NCBI GenBank assembly: GCA_963973795.1
Contig: CAXBAF010000002.1
Coordinates: 206,989 to 270,988 of the forward strand
Origin: UBA1926 sp002337215
GTDB taxonomy: Bacteria > Planctomycetota > Phycisphaerae > Phycisphaerales > UBA1924
Reading direction: 5' to 3'
Length of the DNA: 64,000 nucleotides
A model generated the notes under the pieces. It did not search any database and was not told the DNA's origin. It saw nothing but the letters and a program-made list of their open reading frames with translations. Position numbers and translations under genes: made by a program. This document shows, piece after piece, positions 1 through 8,958 of the stretch; positions within the stretch are counted from its first letter, which is position 1; each line of letters begins with the position of its first letter.

Positions 1-927
1 CCGATCACGCCGGCCTTCCGGCTGACAGAGACCGACACGAGCCTCTACCGCTCATACGACTGGATCGAACCACGTTTCGTCGAAGTGCCCTCATCAAAGG
101 TGGACGAGCCGATCCACTGCCGGGTCTACGACGACCCGTCGGTGCCCGCACCGACGGAAGCCGGAAAGCCGGTCGTGCTCTTCAGCCACGGCGCGGGGTA
201 CACCCAGCACGTCTACAACGGCTGGTCGTACTACTTCCGCGAGCACATGTTCCACACGCTGCTCTGCCGGGAAGGCTACATCGTGATCGCCCCCGACTTC
301 CGCGCGTCGCGCGGGTACGGGCGTGACTGGCGCACCGCGATATACCGCAACATGGGCCGGCCGGAACTCGAGGATTTCGACGACTGCCTCGCCTGGCTCG
401 ACGCGCTCTACAAGGAACGGGACGACTCGAGACGCGATGACCCGCTCTATTTTCCCGAGTTCGACGACGACGGCAGCCTCACCTACCTCGCCGACATCGG
501 CAACACCGGCATCTACGGAGGCTCCTACGGCGGGTTCATGACCCTCATGGCGATGTTCCTCCGCCCCGATGTTTACAAAGCCGGTGCCGCGCTCCGCAGC
601 GTCACCGACTGGGCCCACTACAACGACCCGTACACATCCAACATCCTCAACACCCCCGAGGTCGACCCCGAGGCGTACAAACGTTCCAGCCCGATCGAGC
701 ACGCCGAGGGGCTGGAGGGTGCCCTGCTGATGTGCCACGGGATGCTCGACGACAACGTCGTCGCCCAGGACACCATCCGCCTCGCGCAGCGGCTCATCGA
801 ACTCGAGAAAGAGAACTGGGAGATGGCGCTCTACCCCGTCGAGCCGCACGGGTTTCTCGAGCCGACCGGCTGGCTGGACGAGTACCGGCGGATCTTCAAG
901 CTCTTCGAGACACATCTGAAGGACTGA
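1..927 (+). CDS. S9 family (prolyl oligopeptidase-type) peptidase, C-terminal part
   Basis: The reading frame is open from the first base, so the 5' end is missing and only the catalytic alpha/beta-hydrolase domain is seen. The nucleophile elbow GGSYGG (Ser codon at 523-525), the acid in GMLDDNVV (around 745-755) and the His in EPHGF (847-849) form the Ser-Asp-His triad in family order. The segment FSHGAGYTQHVY is the oxyanion-hole strand, and PDFRASRGYG is the stretch usual in the DPP IV/acylaminoacyl-peptidase branch. It probably cleaves short peptides. Localisation cannot be judged without the N-terminus. A GTG at 85 is internal, because the translated sequence upstream of it is continuous and protein-like. 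Confidence 0.85.
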   Translation, partial: PITPAFRLTETDTSLYRSYDWIEPRFVEVPSSKVDEPIHCRVYDDPSVPAPTEAGKPVVLFSHGAGYTQHVYNGWSYYFREHMFHTLLCREGYIVIAPDFRASRGYGRDWRTAIYRNMGRPELEDFDDCLAWLDALYKERDDSRRDDPLYFPEFDDDGSLTYLADIGNTGIYGGSYGGFMTLMAMFLRPDVYKAGAALRSVTDWAHYNDPYTSNILNTPEVDPEAYKRSSPIEHAEGLEGALLMCHGMLDDNVVAQDTIRLAQRLIELEKENWEMALYPVEPHGFLEPTGWLDEYRRIFKLFETHLKD

Positions 928-972
928 CCGCCCCGATTCCGTCGCGGGGAGCCCACGCGGCTCAACGCGCGG

Positions 973-1538
973 ATGCTCATCCCCGGGATGTCGATCGCCC
1001 TGCCCGGCGCGCTCACCAAGGGCGACCGGCCGATCGTGTCCGCCTGGCGTCTCATCGCCCCTCCCAAACCCGGCGATTTCAACAGCGAAGAGACCACGCT
1101 CGAAAGAGCGGAACTCCCAGCGATGCCGTCCGCGGCGTTCAACCCGCACGGCGTTGAGCTCGGCGCGGTATCGAACATGCTGGACACGCCGCGGAACTTC
1201 AAGGGTTGGATCATGGACGCGACGGAGATAGGGCTCGATATCCGCCTGCAATCCATCAGGCCGTCTCGGTTCGGTCTCTCCGAGCCGCTCCTCATCCGCG
1301 TGACGATGCCCGCGGAAGCCGGGCGCGACGCCGACGGGGGTCGGTCCAGACCGAACTCGTGTTCATCGCCGAGATCCGGCCGAAGCGCGCGGTGGGCGAC
1401 AACGGCTGCCGGCTGGGCGTCGTGATGCTCGGCGAGAGCGACATGAAGCTCTCCCGGACGAAACGAAACGTGCTCCGCAAGTACCTCGCCGGCATTCAAC
1501 GCGAGCACCTGGGGAACTCCCGTGATCGAGCAGGCTGA
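973..1538 (+). pseudogene. PilZ-domain protein, broken by a frameshift
   Basis: Two overlapping frames together give one PilZ-like domain. Frame one (from ATG 973) contains GWIMDATEIGLDIRL followed by LSEPLLIRVTMP. The next frame continues SVQTELVFIAEIRP, then GCRLGVVML and ends KYLAGIQREHL, which matches the usual PilZ C-terminal helix. The switch is in the G run at 1336-1340, where one extra G would restore a single frame. PilZ proteins bind c-di-GMP through an RxxxR...D/NxSxxG motif, and that motif is not clear here. It lies 45 bp after the S9 peptidase gene. It could be a true pseudogene, a sequencing error in the G run, or less likely programmed frameshifting. Confidence 0.55.
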
Positions 1539-1590
1539 TCAACGGCCCCACCCCCGGCGTCCTGTGCACCCCTCCCGCACGCTCGACCGA

Positions 1591-2349
1591 TCAACGCACC
1601 CCCGCGACACCCTCCAGCGACGCCAATCCGATCGGTTCGTTCGTGTAGAAGGGCTCTGCGGCCCTCGTCCCGATCCGGCTGCCGAAGTAGGTCGCGCTCG
1701 CCTCGACCCAATCCACGATCCCGCGGTTCTTTTCCGGGAGCACGAACTGCGTGTGATACGCCCTGATCGACGCGATCTTCTGCTCAACGCACCCCGTGAC
1801 ATCGAGCAGAAAGTTGGGGTCCGCGACCCATCGCAGGTGGGTCGCGTAGTAGTAGAACAGCCATCGCGGGTAGATCGGATCGCCCACCGGCATCGGCGTC
1901 TCGTTCCCGTCCGCGTCGACCGCGGCGGGCGGCTCGGGCATATCGATCTTCGTCAGTTTCGCGTCGAAACGTGCGTCCTCGACGATCCGGGTCACCGCGA
2001 TGTGGTCGGGGTGTGCATCACGGAAATAGGGCGTAAACACGATGTCGGCCTGGTGCGCCCGGATCACCCCGGCGACCTTGTGCCGCGCCTCGATCGAGTG
2101 CTCCACAAACCGGTTGGGCATCCCGAGACACAGCCGACGCACCGGAAGCCCGCCTTCGGGCGAGAGGTGCGCGAGCGCCGCCCGGGCTTCCGCGGCGCGT
2201 GTCGCCGGGTCGCCGTACGGCGTGGGCTCGCCGTTGGTGATGTCGAGCAGCAGAACGCTGTGCCCCTGCTCGGCGAGCCGGATGATGGAACCACCCATGC
2301 CCAGTTCTTGATCGTCAGGGTGCGGCCCGACCACGAGGATGTTCGCCAT
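1591..2349 (-). CDS. bshB1: PIG-L/LmbE family deacetylase, BshB1-like
   Basis: A 252-residue zinc-dependent N-acetylglucosaminyl deacetylase. Metal-binding motifs are HPDD (residues 10-13) and AHPDH (112-116). The C-terminal block with KIASIRAYHTQF and FGSRIGTRAAEPF is characteristic of BshB1, which removes the acetyl group from GlcNAc-malate in bacillithiol synthesis. BshA and BshC are not in this window, so the bacillithiol role is inference from family. The start is the ATG preceded by TACGAT and six bases (leaderless pattern). An in-frame extension upstream overlaps the divergent oxidoreductase gene and is rejected. The promoter region is shared with that gene. Confidence 0.85.
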   Translation of the reverse strand: MANILVVGPHPDDQELGMGGSIIRLAEQGHSVLLLDITNGEPTPYGDPATRAAEARAALAHLSPEGGLPVRRLCLGMPNRFVEHSIEARHKVAGVIRAHQADIVFTPYFRDAHPDHIAVTRIVEDARFDAKLTKIDMPEPPAAVDADGNETPMPVGDPIYPRWLFYYYATHLRWVADPNFLLDVTGCVEQKIASIRAYHTQFVLPEKNRGIVDWVEASATYFGSRIGTRAAEPFYTNEPIGLASLEGVAGVR

Positions 2350-2355
2350 AGGCCG

Positions 2356-2365
2356 ATCGTATGAT
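2356..2365. promoter_or_regulatory. overlapping divergent -10 boxes
   Basis: The sequence ATCGTATGAT holds TACGAT on the minus strand (2361-2356, seven bases before the bshB1-like start) and TATGAT on the plus strand (2360-2365, towards the oxidoreductase gene). The two hexamers share two bases. Confidence 0.6.
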
Positions 2366-2397
2366 CGCCGACCACCCCGCAGGGAGCGACGCCCACC

Positions 2398-3507
2398 ATG
2401 AACCCACTCCACCCGATCTCCGCGATGCTCGTCGCCGTGTTCACCGCCGCAGCACAGAGCGAGCACAACAAGCCAGATCCTGAACCCGCGCCGCTCCGCC
2501 TCGCCGTCATCGGTCTCGTGCACGGCCACGTCGAGGGCCTGCTCTGGCAAGCAAACGATCGCCCCGAGATCGACCTGGTCGGGATCTACGAGCCCGATCG
2601 GTCGATCTTCGACAAGATGGCCGCGAAGCACGGCCTCGACGATTCGCTCTACTTTGACGATCTCAGCTCGATGCTCGACGAGCGCACACCCGAGGCCGTT
2701 TCGGTGATGACTTCGACGTTCAACCACCTGATGGCGGCGGAGGCGTGCGCCCCGCGCGGTGTCCACATGCTCGTCGAGAAACCGCTCGCGGTGAGCAACG
2801 CGCACGCGACGCGGATGGCGGACCTCGCCCGCGAGCACGGCGTTCACCTGCTGACCAACTACGAGACGTCCTGGTACGCGTCCGCGCACGAGGCCCGCAG
2901 GATCACCGGCGAGAACGCGTGGTACACGCCCGTCCGACGCGCGGTCTTCCGTCACGGTCACCGCGGCCCAGTGGAGATTGGGTGCGCGCCCGAGTTCCTC
3001 GACTGGCTCACCGACGCCGACCAGAACGGCGCGGGCGCCCTCTTCGATTTCGGCTGCTACGGCGCGAACATCATGACCTGGCTCCGCGATGGCGAAGCAC
3101 CGACCTCGGTCTTCGCGACCGCCCACACGAACAAACCAGATCGCTACCCAGGCGTCGACGATGACTCGACCATCGTGCTGACCTACCCCGACGCCGTCGC
3201 GATCGTGCAGGGCTCATGGTCGTGGACACACGACAACAAGTCGATGGACCTCTACACGCCGCGCGGTTCGATCCACTGCCAGAAATGGGACGCGATGCAG
3301 GTCCGCAAGCCCGACGCCGAGCCCCGCGAGATCAACCCCGACCCGCGCCCACAGCCCTACGGCGACGAATGGTCGTACCTCCACGCCATCGTGCGCGGCA
3401 ACGCATCGGTCGATCCGCTCTCGAGCCTCGAGAACAACCTCGTGGTCGTCCGCATCCTCGACGCCGCCCGGCGTTCGGTTGAATCGGACAACGCCGTCAC
3501 GCCGTGA
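2398..3507 (+). CDS. Gfo/Idh/MocA family oxidoreductase, possibly exported
   Basis: A 369-residue NAD(P)-dependent oxidoreductase of the glucose-fructose oxidoreductase/inositol dehydrogenase family. After a short N-terminal extension that resembles a signal peptide (AMLVAVFTAAAQ), the Rossmann domain begins at LRLAVIGLVHGH. The conserved EKPLAV motif follows, then a substrate domain containing GALFDFGCYGANIMTWL. The substrate is unknown but is likely a sugar or cyclitol. It is divergent from the BshB1-like gene, with 48 bp between the two starts and overlapping -10 boxes. The coenzyme-binding glycines are partly replaced (GLVHGH rather than GxGxxG), which is common in planctomycete paralogues. 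Confidence 0.85.
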   Translation: MNPLHPISAMLVAVFTAAAQSEHNKPDPEPAPLRLAVIGLVHGHVEGLLWQANDRPEIDLVGIYEPDRSIFDKMAAKHGLDDSLYFDDLSSMLDERTPEAVSVMTSTFNHLMAAEACAPRGVHMLVEKPLAVSNAHATRMADLAREHGVHLLTNYETSWYASAHEARRITGENAWYTPVRRAVFRHGHRGPVEIGCAPEFLDWLTDADQNGAGALFDFGCYGANIMTWLRDGEAPTSVFATAHTNKPDRYPGVDDDSTIVLTYPDAVAIVQGSWSWTHDNKSMDLYTPRGSIHCQKWDAMQVRKPDAEPREINPDPRPQPYGDEWSYLHAIVRGNASVDPLSSLENNLVVVRILDAARRSVESDNAVTP

Positions 3508-3567
3508 CAGCCCATCCCAAGACAACTCCGAGCGGATCGGCCCGGCATCCGGCAGGCAGAGTCGGGG

Positions 3568-4020
3568 CTACTTGATCCGATCGCCGCCGAGGAGCAGCCC
3601 GTACAGCACGCCGTCAGATTCGAGCTGCGCGAGCACGAGCGCATCGGGGTCGCGGGTCGCGAAGAAGCCGCCCGCCCTGAACGGATCGCCGTACTCATCG
3701 ACGAACTGCCGGAGCGGGAGATCGACGCTCTCCCCGATCGCGAGCCCGTCGATCGGTCGGCTGTACCGCTCGTTGACCCAGATCACGCTCGGCCCGAACG
3801 AACGCGCGGTCGTGTTCGTCAACTCGAGGTCCGTCACGTTGCGAAAAACCTGGATGTTGAGCACCTCGGCCTGCGCCAGCGTGGACGGCGGCACGCCCTC
3901 GTAATCCGTTGCCAGAGCGAGCAGATTGCCGCTCCCCGAGCATCCGACGCCCGCGACGGCGGACGCGAGCAGAAGCCCAAACCCCAGCCCCAACCCAAGT
4001 TTCCGATTCGTGTGTGCCAT
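3568..4020 (-). CDS. small exported lipoprotein of unknown function
   Basis: 150 residues. The N-terminus has basic residues, a hydrophobic stretch (LGLGLGFGLLLASAVA) and then GVGCSGSG, a weak but plausible lipobox. The mature part is about 125 residues with no domain I recognise. It contains NIQVFRNVTDLELTN and VNERYSRPIDGL, which look like a small beta-sandwich. Start ATG 4020 is preceded by TATCCT and six bases. It is divergent from the tRNA-dihydrouridine synthase gene. Confidence 0.75.
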   Translation of the reverse strand: MAHTNRKLGLGLGFGLLLASAVAGVGCSGSGNLLALATDYEGVPPSTLAQAEVLNIQVFRNVTDLELTNTTARSFGPSVIWVNERYSRPIDGLAIGESVDLPLRQFVDEYGDPFRAGGFFATRDPDALVLAQLESDGVLYGLLLGGDRIK

Positions 4021-4026
4021 GCCGGG

Positions 4027-4036
4027 AGGATATCGT
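4027..4036. promoter_or_regulatory. overlapping divergent -10 boxes
   Basis: AGGATATCGT carries TATCCT on the minus strand (4032-4027, seven bases before the lipoprotein start) and TATCGT on the plus strand (4031-4036, nine bases before the dus start). This is the same arrangement as at 2356-2365. Confidence 0.55.
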
Positions 4037-4044
4037 CCCCACAG

Positions 4045-5358
4045 ATGGGCTGTCAGAACTCCAACGCAACGGCACCGAGCCCCGGGATCGCGCCGGCCAT
4101 TCCGCCGAGCGGAGACAGCGCCGGGGGCGCGCCCGACGGTCGCGCGATCGACCCGCGCCGCGTCGCGGAGGACCTGGTCCGCCGCCACGGCGAGGGCGGC
4201 ATGGACCCACGCGTCCGCGCCATCACACCCGGGTTCGACGCCCCGTTTTTCCAGGCCGGCCTCGCGGGATACTCAGACGCCGCGATGCGGATCATCGCCC
4301 GCCGGCACGGCTGCCCCTACTGCGTCACCGAAGCCCTGCTCGACCTGACCCTGCTCGGGGGCGGCCGGGGATTCGTGAAAGCCGACCTGGGCGACCTTGC
4401 CGACAACGTGCCCGGGGGCGACGAAGACCACCCGCTCGCGGGGCAGATCATGGGCTCCGAACCGGCGGAGATGGCGGCGGCGGCCGTCAAGATGCTCGAG
4501 CAGGGCACCCGCAAGCCCAAGGACTACCGCAAACTCGTCAGCGGAACACTCGATGAGAGCGACACGAGCGTCGCCGAGCGCACGTTCTCGTCCATCGACG
4601 TGAACCTCGCCTGCCCCGTCAAGAAGGTCAGCAAGAAAGCGAGAGGCGGGCACTGGCTCAGCGAGCCCGCGGGCGCGGTCCGCATCCTCGAAGCCGTCCG
4701 AGAGGCCGTGCCCGCCGAGATCCCTGTCACCGTCAAGCTCCGCCGATCGTTTGACGAGACCGAGGAGATGCGCGAGAACTTCTACCGCCTCTTCGACGCC
4801 GCCTACGACATCGGCTGCGCCTGGGTCTGCGTGCATGGGCGCACCGTCAAGCAGAAATACGTCGGCCCAAGCCGGTGGGACATGCTCCGAGAGATCGCGA
4901 CGCGCACGCATCCGGGCGCCCACCGCGAACGCGTGATCTTCGGATCGGGCGACATCTGGGAAGCGGGCGACGTCTTCCGCATGATCGCGTACACGGGTGT
5001 GACCGGCGTCTCGGTCGCCCGCGGATGCATCGGCAACCCGTGGATCTTCCGCCAGTGCCGCAGCATGCTCGCCGGACGCGAGCCCAGCCCCCCCACCGTT
5101 GCGGAGCAGCGGGCCGTGCTCGAGCAGCACTTCGATCTCGCGCTCGCGGTCAACGAACGGATGGTCCGCGGTGTGGGGGATGCGCGCACGAAGCGTGCTG
5201 AGAACTTCACCGGCAAGACCATGCGCAAGTTCGGCATCCGCTTCGCCGCGCATCATCCCGAGCGGGACGCCGTGAAGAAACAATTCGTCGCCGTCGAAAC
5301 GCTCGACGACTGGAAAGCGGTGCTCGACGAGCACTACACATCGCCCGATCCGGCGTGA
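4045..5358 (+). CDS. tRNA-dihydrouridine synthase (Dus family)
   Basis: FMN-dependent enzyme reducing uridine to dihydrouridine in the D-loop of tRNA; 437 residues from ATG 4045. The TIM barrel starts at FFQAGLAGYSDAAMR. The catalytic Cys is in NLACPVKKV, the FMN/tRNA-contact motif CVHGRTVKQKY is present, and the phosphate-binding end VSVARGCIGNPWIF is intact. The C-terminal helical domain is about 100 residues. It is longer than usual (Dus is about 320-350), from a low-complexity N-terminal extension of about 50 residues. An ATG at 4201 could be the true start, but 4045 is supported by TATCGT just upstream and uninterrupted coding. ATG 4012 would overlap the divergent lipoprotein gene. Confidence 0.9.
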   Translation: MGCQNSNATAPSPGIAPAIPPSGDSAGGAPDGRAIDPRRVAEDLVRRHGEGGMDPRVRAITPGFDAPFFQAGLAGYSDAAMRIIARRHGCPYCVTEALLDLTLLGGGRGFVKADLGDLADNVPGGDEDHPLAGQIMGSEPAEMAAAAVKMLEQGTRKPKDYRKLVSGTLDESDTSVAERTFSSIDVNLACPVKKVSKKARGGHWLSEPAGAVRILEAVREAVPAEIPVTVKLRRSFDETEEMRENFYRLFDAAYDIGCAWVCVHGRTVKQKYVGPSRWDMLREIATRTHPGAHRERVIFGSGDIWEAGDVFRMIAYTGVTGVSVARGCIGNPWIFRQCRSMLAGREPSPPTVAEQRAVLEQHFDLALAVNERMVRGVGDARTKRAENFTGKTMRKFGIRFAAHHPERDAVKKQFVAVETLDDWKAVLDEHYTSPDPA

Positions 5359-5527
5359 GTTTCTCTACCTCGGGCCGCAGAATCCGCTGGCTCGACCGCG
5401 TTCCCGCGGGTGCCCGCGAACCGCCGGAAGACGCTGTTTCGGCACCCTGAACGGGGAATACCGACCGCTCTCGATTCCGGACGCCCCTATCGTTTTAATG
5501 GCTCACCATCAGCGAAAGGAGCACGGC

Positions 5528-6520
5528 ATGCGCAGCATGATCTGCAGCATCGGCTTCGCGCTGACGGCCGCACTCTCGACCGGCAGCGGGCAGCTCACTA
5601 TCCAGGACCAGTTCTTGCTCGGGGGCGACCCCGCCGCGGGCCAATACATCGCCGGATCGCCGCTGCACGGGCAAGCCCCGACGGGTGGCACGCTGTTCGG
5701 GTTCCACGGGCCATGGGAAGCGCCGATCAGCCCGGACGACTACCGCGGCACGGCGTACGCCGATCCCGGCTCGTTGGCCTATCAGGTCGGCCCGGAACAT
5801 CTCGCGACCGACGGCGGCAAGTTCCGCTGGCACCGGACCCACGCCAGCGGAGGCGATAAGTACGCGTGGCGCGGGGTCGGGACCGGATCGGCCCGCGACG
5901 ACTGGTGGGCGAGTATTCTCGTTCAGACGACGGAGCAATCGCACTACGGCACGGTGCTCATCGACTTCGCCGGAGGGGGCACGCTCGAGTTCGGTCTGGC
6001 GACGCACGGATTCCCGCTGATCGCCGAGCGTCAGCCGGGCGATCCTCAGCTCATCACCGGGCAGGCACACCTGCTCGTGGCCCACCTCTTCATCGATCCG
6101 GTCTTGGGCCAGACGGTCGAACTGTGGGCGGACCCGGTGCCCCTGCGGGCGAACCTCGACGGGAGCCCGCCAACCCCGCCCCTGACATCGGGCGCCGCCG
6201 GGCATTCGATCATCTCCGGCCCGGACACGATCACAAATGTGAACCTCCGGATGCACACCTACGCAGGGTATGAGATGTTCTACGACGAGCTGCGCGTCGG
6301 CGGCTCGTGGAACGATGTCGTGCCAGTCGAGGTCGAACCGGGCTGCACCGGGGCAGACGTCGCGCTGCCGCTGGGCGTCCTCGACCTCAACGACATCGGG
6401 GAGTTCGTTGACGCGTTCACATCGGGTCATCCGGTCGCGGACCTTGCGGCACCCGTCGGTGTGCTGGACCTCGCCGATATCGCGGGGTTCATCGACGCGT
6501 TCCTCGCCGGCTGCCCGTGA
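5528..6520 (+). CDS. exported protein with C-terminal dockerin-like (GC-type) repeats
   Basis: 330 residues. The start is set by a strong Shine-Dalgarno AAAGGAG (5515-5521) six bases before ATG 5528, and TATCGT at 5488-5493 is a likely -10. A signal peptide (MRSMICSIGFALTAALSTGSG) leads into a jelly-roll-like, Gly/Trp-rich domain of about 245 residues of unknown ligand. The last 65 residues hold two dockerin-like units, GVLDLNDIGEFVDAF and GVLDLADIAGFIDAF, and end AGCP. The same tail occurs on the proteins at 53194 and 58185, so it is probably a shared anchoring or sorting domain. Cohesins are not seen here. Function of the N-terminal domain is unknown. Confidence 0.85.
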   Translation: MRSMICSIGFALTAALSTGSGQLTIQDQFLLGGDPAAGQYIAGSPLHGQAPTGGTLFGFHGPWEAPISPDDYRGTAYADPGSLAYQVGPEHLATDGGKFRWHRTHASGGDKYAWRGVGTGSARDDWWASILVQTTEQSHYGTVLIDFAGGGTLEFGLATHGFPLIAERQPGDPQLITGQAHLLVAHLFIDPVLGQTVELWADPVPLRANLDGSPPTPPLTSGAAGHSIISGPDTITNVNLRMHTYAGYEMFYDELRVGGSWNDVVPVEVEPGCTGADVALPLGVLDLNDIGEFVDAFTSGHPVADLAAPVGVLDLADIAGFIDAFLAGCP

Positions 6521-6538
6521 TGCGTTCCCGGGCTCGCG

Positions 6539-8764
6539 TCAGAACTGGAAGGCGAGCCCGAGCTTGATCGTCAGGTCTTGGCGGATCGAGTCGAACCCGC
6601 CGAAATCGTCCTCGACCGCGAAGCCCTCGTTGTAGACCACGAAGAACTCTTGGCCGGGGCGGAACTCCCACCGCACCCGGCTGTTGAGCCCGAGTTCATC
6701 AGAGCGGTTATCCCACTGCACCGTGTTGTCCCAGCTCAGGTCGGGCGTGAACTGGATCGACCCCCGCATCGAGAGAACGCGGACGGTGAAATCGCCCTCG
6801 TCGAGGTCGATGTCGTTGATCGAATACGACGCGGTCGCGCTGAAGTACGAGCCAGGCCGGAGCGTCACCCCCGCGGAGTAATCCGTCCGATCCCCGGAGA
6901 AGAACCCGTACCGTCGGACGGTCCCGCTCACCGCGACCGGGCGGTTCGACGCCGTCCCGCCCCGGATCTCCGCGCCCAGGTTGTCGTACGTCCCGACGGG
7001 GACGGTGATGTCGTCGGTGATCCCGAACGGATCGACGAGGTTGTCGCGGCTCAGGAATAGACGGCCGCCGACCCAATCGCCCGAGTGAAAATTGACCGCC
7101 ACGTCCGGCAGGTTCATGTCCAGCGTGTCGATCGTGGAATCGAGCGAGGTGAACCAACTCGCGTTGGTGCTCAGGCGGATGTTGCGGACGCGGGATTCGT
7201 CCTCGCCGAAGCGCCAGGTGTAGCCACCCCCGATGTTGTGCTCGTAGCGCCCACGCCGGCTCACGAACCCGAGCGCGGGATCGAAGTTCTCGCCGATCCG
7301 CGCGAAGAACACGCTGAAATCCCAGGGGTCGCGGTTGATGCCGAACCGGCCGCCGATCGAGGTCGTGTCGCTGTTGTCGCTGTCCTCCCCGGCGGTCTGC
7401 GTGTACGTCCCCTGCGCGAACAGGTCGCCCGTGATCCGCCCCGTCCCACCGAAGGCGGAGTTGTTCCGGTAGTTGAAGTCCGCCCCGAACAGTGTGTTCT
7501 GCCCACGATCCGAAGGGTCGCCGTTCGTGAAGATGATCCCCAGGTTCGACGAATCGAGCACATCCCGCTGGAGCCTGATGACCGAGAGGTTCTTGTCGCC
7601 CAGTTCGTCGTCGTGATCCATCTGGACCGTCATCGCCCCGATCCGCCAGTCGCCCGCGCGCCCCGTCAGGCGCGCGCCCGTTGTGATCCCCTTCTGCTGC
7701 CCACCAACGATGCCGATCCGTCTGCTGAAGAACGGGCGCGGGCTCTGCCGCACGCCGCCGAAGTCGAAGATCCCCGCGTCCTCAAGAAAGAAGTCTCGCC
7801 GCTCCGGGAAGAACAGCGGGAACCGCGTCAGGTTCACCACCCGGTTGTCCACCTCCGCCTCGGCGAAGTCCGTGTTCACCGTCAGCGCGAGGGTGAGCTG
7901 GGGCGTGACGCGGTAGAACAGATCCGCGCCGGGCTCCACGTCCACGCCGCCGTCCTTCAGGTCGGTGATCACCGACGTGAACGGCTTGAGCACCAGCCCG
8001 CGCCCCTGCCTGATGTCCTCGAGCCCCTCCAGGAGCCCAGACCTCGAAACCTGCCGCACCGAGCCCTCGCGACGGAAGTTCCGCCAGCGGACGGTCTCCC
8101 GCCTCGCCCCCATCTCGCGTGCAATGTTGAACCCCCACGCCGTGAGAGCGCGGTCGAACGACAGCGTCGCGAACGGGATGCGGATCTCGGCCGACCACCC
8201 CGCGTCGTCCACGCTCGTCTTCGCGGCCCAGATGCCGTCCCAGGACGTGCCGAGAGAGGCGTCGTTGTCGATGAGCCCGTCCGTGCGCGCGCCCGCCGCC
8301 GAGACATCAAAGTAGAAGCCCGATTGCCCGTCCCGGTTCGAGTCGATCGTGATGAAGACGGCGTCGTCACCCTGCGCCCCCTGGTCACGCCGGGTCTGCC
8401 GAGCCAACACCGGAAACTCTGATTCGTCGCAGCGGATACCGATGTAGAGATTCTCGGCGTCGTAGAGCACACGGAACGAGGTGCGTTGGCTCGCGAGCGC
8501 GCCCGTCACCGGATTCGACTGCGTGAAATCATCCGCGGCCTCAGCACGCGCCCAGACCTCGTCATCGAGCACCCCGTCGATCACGGGGCCCTCCTCAACC
8601 CGGACCGCGATGCTGCCGAGCGACTTGTCACCCACCGCGCCCGTCCTGTTCCCGCCGGGCATTGCCCGCTCACCAGCGGGCTGCCCCAACGCCGCCGCCG
8701 CGACGAGGGTGGACAACACACAGGCGGCGACCGCCCCGGAGGATGAAAAGCACAGCACTCGCAA
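6539..8764 (-). CDS. CBM9-like / DUF5916 outer-membrane protein
   Basis: 741 residues. A hydrophobic signal segment (VLSTLVAAAALGQ) is followed by a CBM9-like beta-sandwich at about residues 50-230 (GPVIDGVLDDEVWARAEAADD, then VLYDAENLYIGIRCDE). The remaining 500 residues are beta-rich with alternating hydrophobic strands and end in Phe (LGLAFQF), consistent with the DUF5916 beta-barrel of outer-membrane proteins. Such proteins often accompany amidohydrolases or S9 peptidases, but a transport role is not proven. The start is uncertain: TTG 8764 and GTG 8758 both give a workable signal peptide and neither has a Shine-Dalgarno. It converges with the dockerin gene (18 bp apart). Confidence 0.8.
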   Translation of the reverse strand: MRVLCFSSSGAVAACVLSTLVAAAALGQPAGERAMPGGNRTGAVGDKSLGSIAVRVEEGPVIDGVLDDEVWARAEAADDFTQSNPVTGALASQRTSFRVLYDAENLYIGIRCDESEFPVLARQTRRDQGAQGDDAVFITIDSNRDGQSGFYFDVSAAGARTDGLIDNDASLGTSWDGIWAAKTSVDDAGWSAEIRIPFATLSFDRALTAWGFNIAREMGARRETVRWRNFRREGSVRQVSRSGLLEGLEDIRQGRGLVLKPFTSVITDLKDGGVDVEPGADLFYRVTPQLTLALTVNTDFAEAEVDNRVVNLTRFPLFFPERRDFFLEDAGIFDFGGVRQSPRPFFSRRIGIVGGQQKGITTGARLTGRAGDWRIGAMTVQMDHDDELGDKNLSVIRLQRDVLDSSNLGIIFTNGDPSDRGQNTLFGADFNYRNNSAFGGTGRITGDLFAQGTYTQTAGEDSDNSDTTSIGGRFGINRDPWDFSVFFARIGENFDPALGFVSRRGRYEHNIGGGYTWRFGEDESRVRNIRLSTNASWFTSLDSTIDTLDMNLPDVAVNFHSGDWVGGRLFLSRDNLVDPFGITDDITVPVGTYDNLGAEIRGGTASNRPVAVSGTVRRYGFFSGDRTDYSAGVTLRPGSYFSATASYSINDIDLDEGDFTVRVLSMRGSIQFTPDLSWDNTVQWDNRSDELGLNSRVRWEFRPGQEFFVVYNEGFAVEDDFGGFDSIRQDLTIKLGLAFQF

Positions 8765-8947
8765 CGATCAATCCCGAATTCGGCAGCCGACCCACGCCCC
8801 AACACCCAACTGCAACACCCAACCCAGCGCAATCGCCCCAGCGCAGCCGCCCGGGCGAAATCAGAAGTCGCGAGCACGTCGTGCGCCGACCACCCTAGAC
8901 CGCTCATCGGCCGACGGCCTCCCGCGTCTTCGATCAATGGCAGGCCG

Positions 8948-8953
8948 TACGCT
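8948..8953 (+). promoter_or_regulatory. -10 box, leaderless start
   Basis: TACGCT ends six bases before ATG 8959, and no Shine-Dalgarno lies between. Confidence 0.5.
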
Positions 8954-8958
8954 TCGTG

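Noticed and set aside
5409..5446. GGTGCC and GGCACC 26 bases apart, like the ends of the REP-like elements.
   Set aside because: The bases between do not form hairpins and the spacing is far too short. Probably chance in GC-rich DNA.
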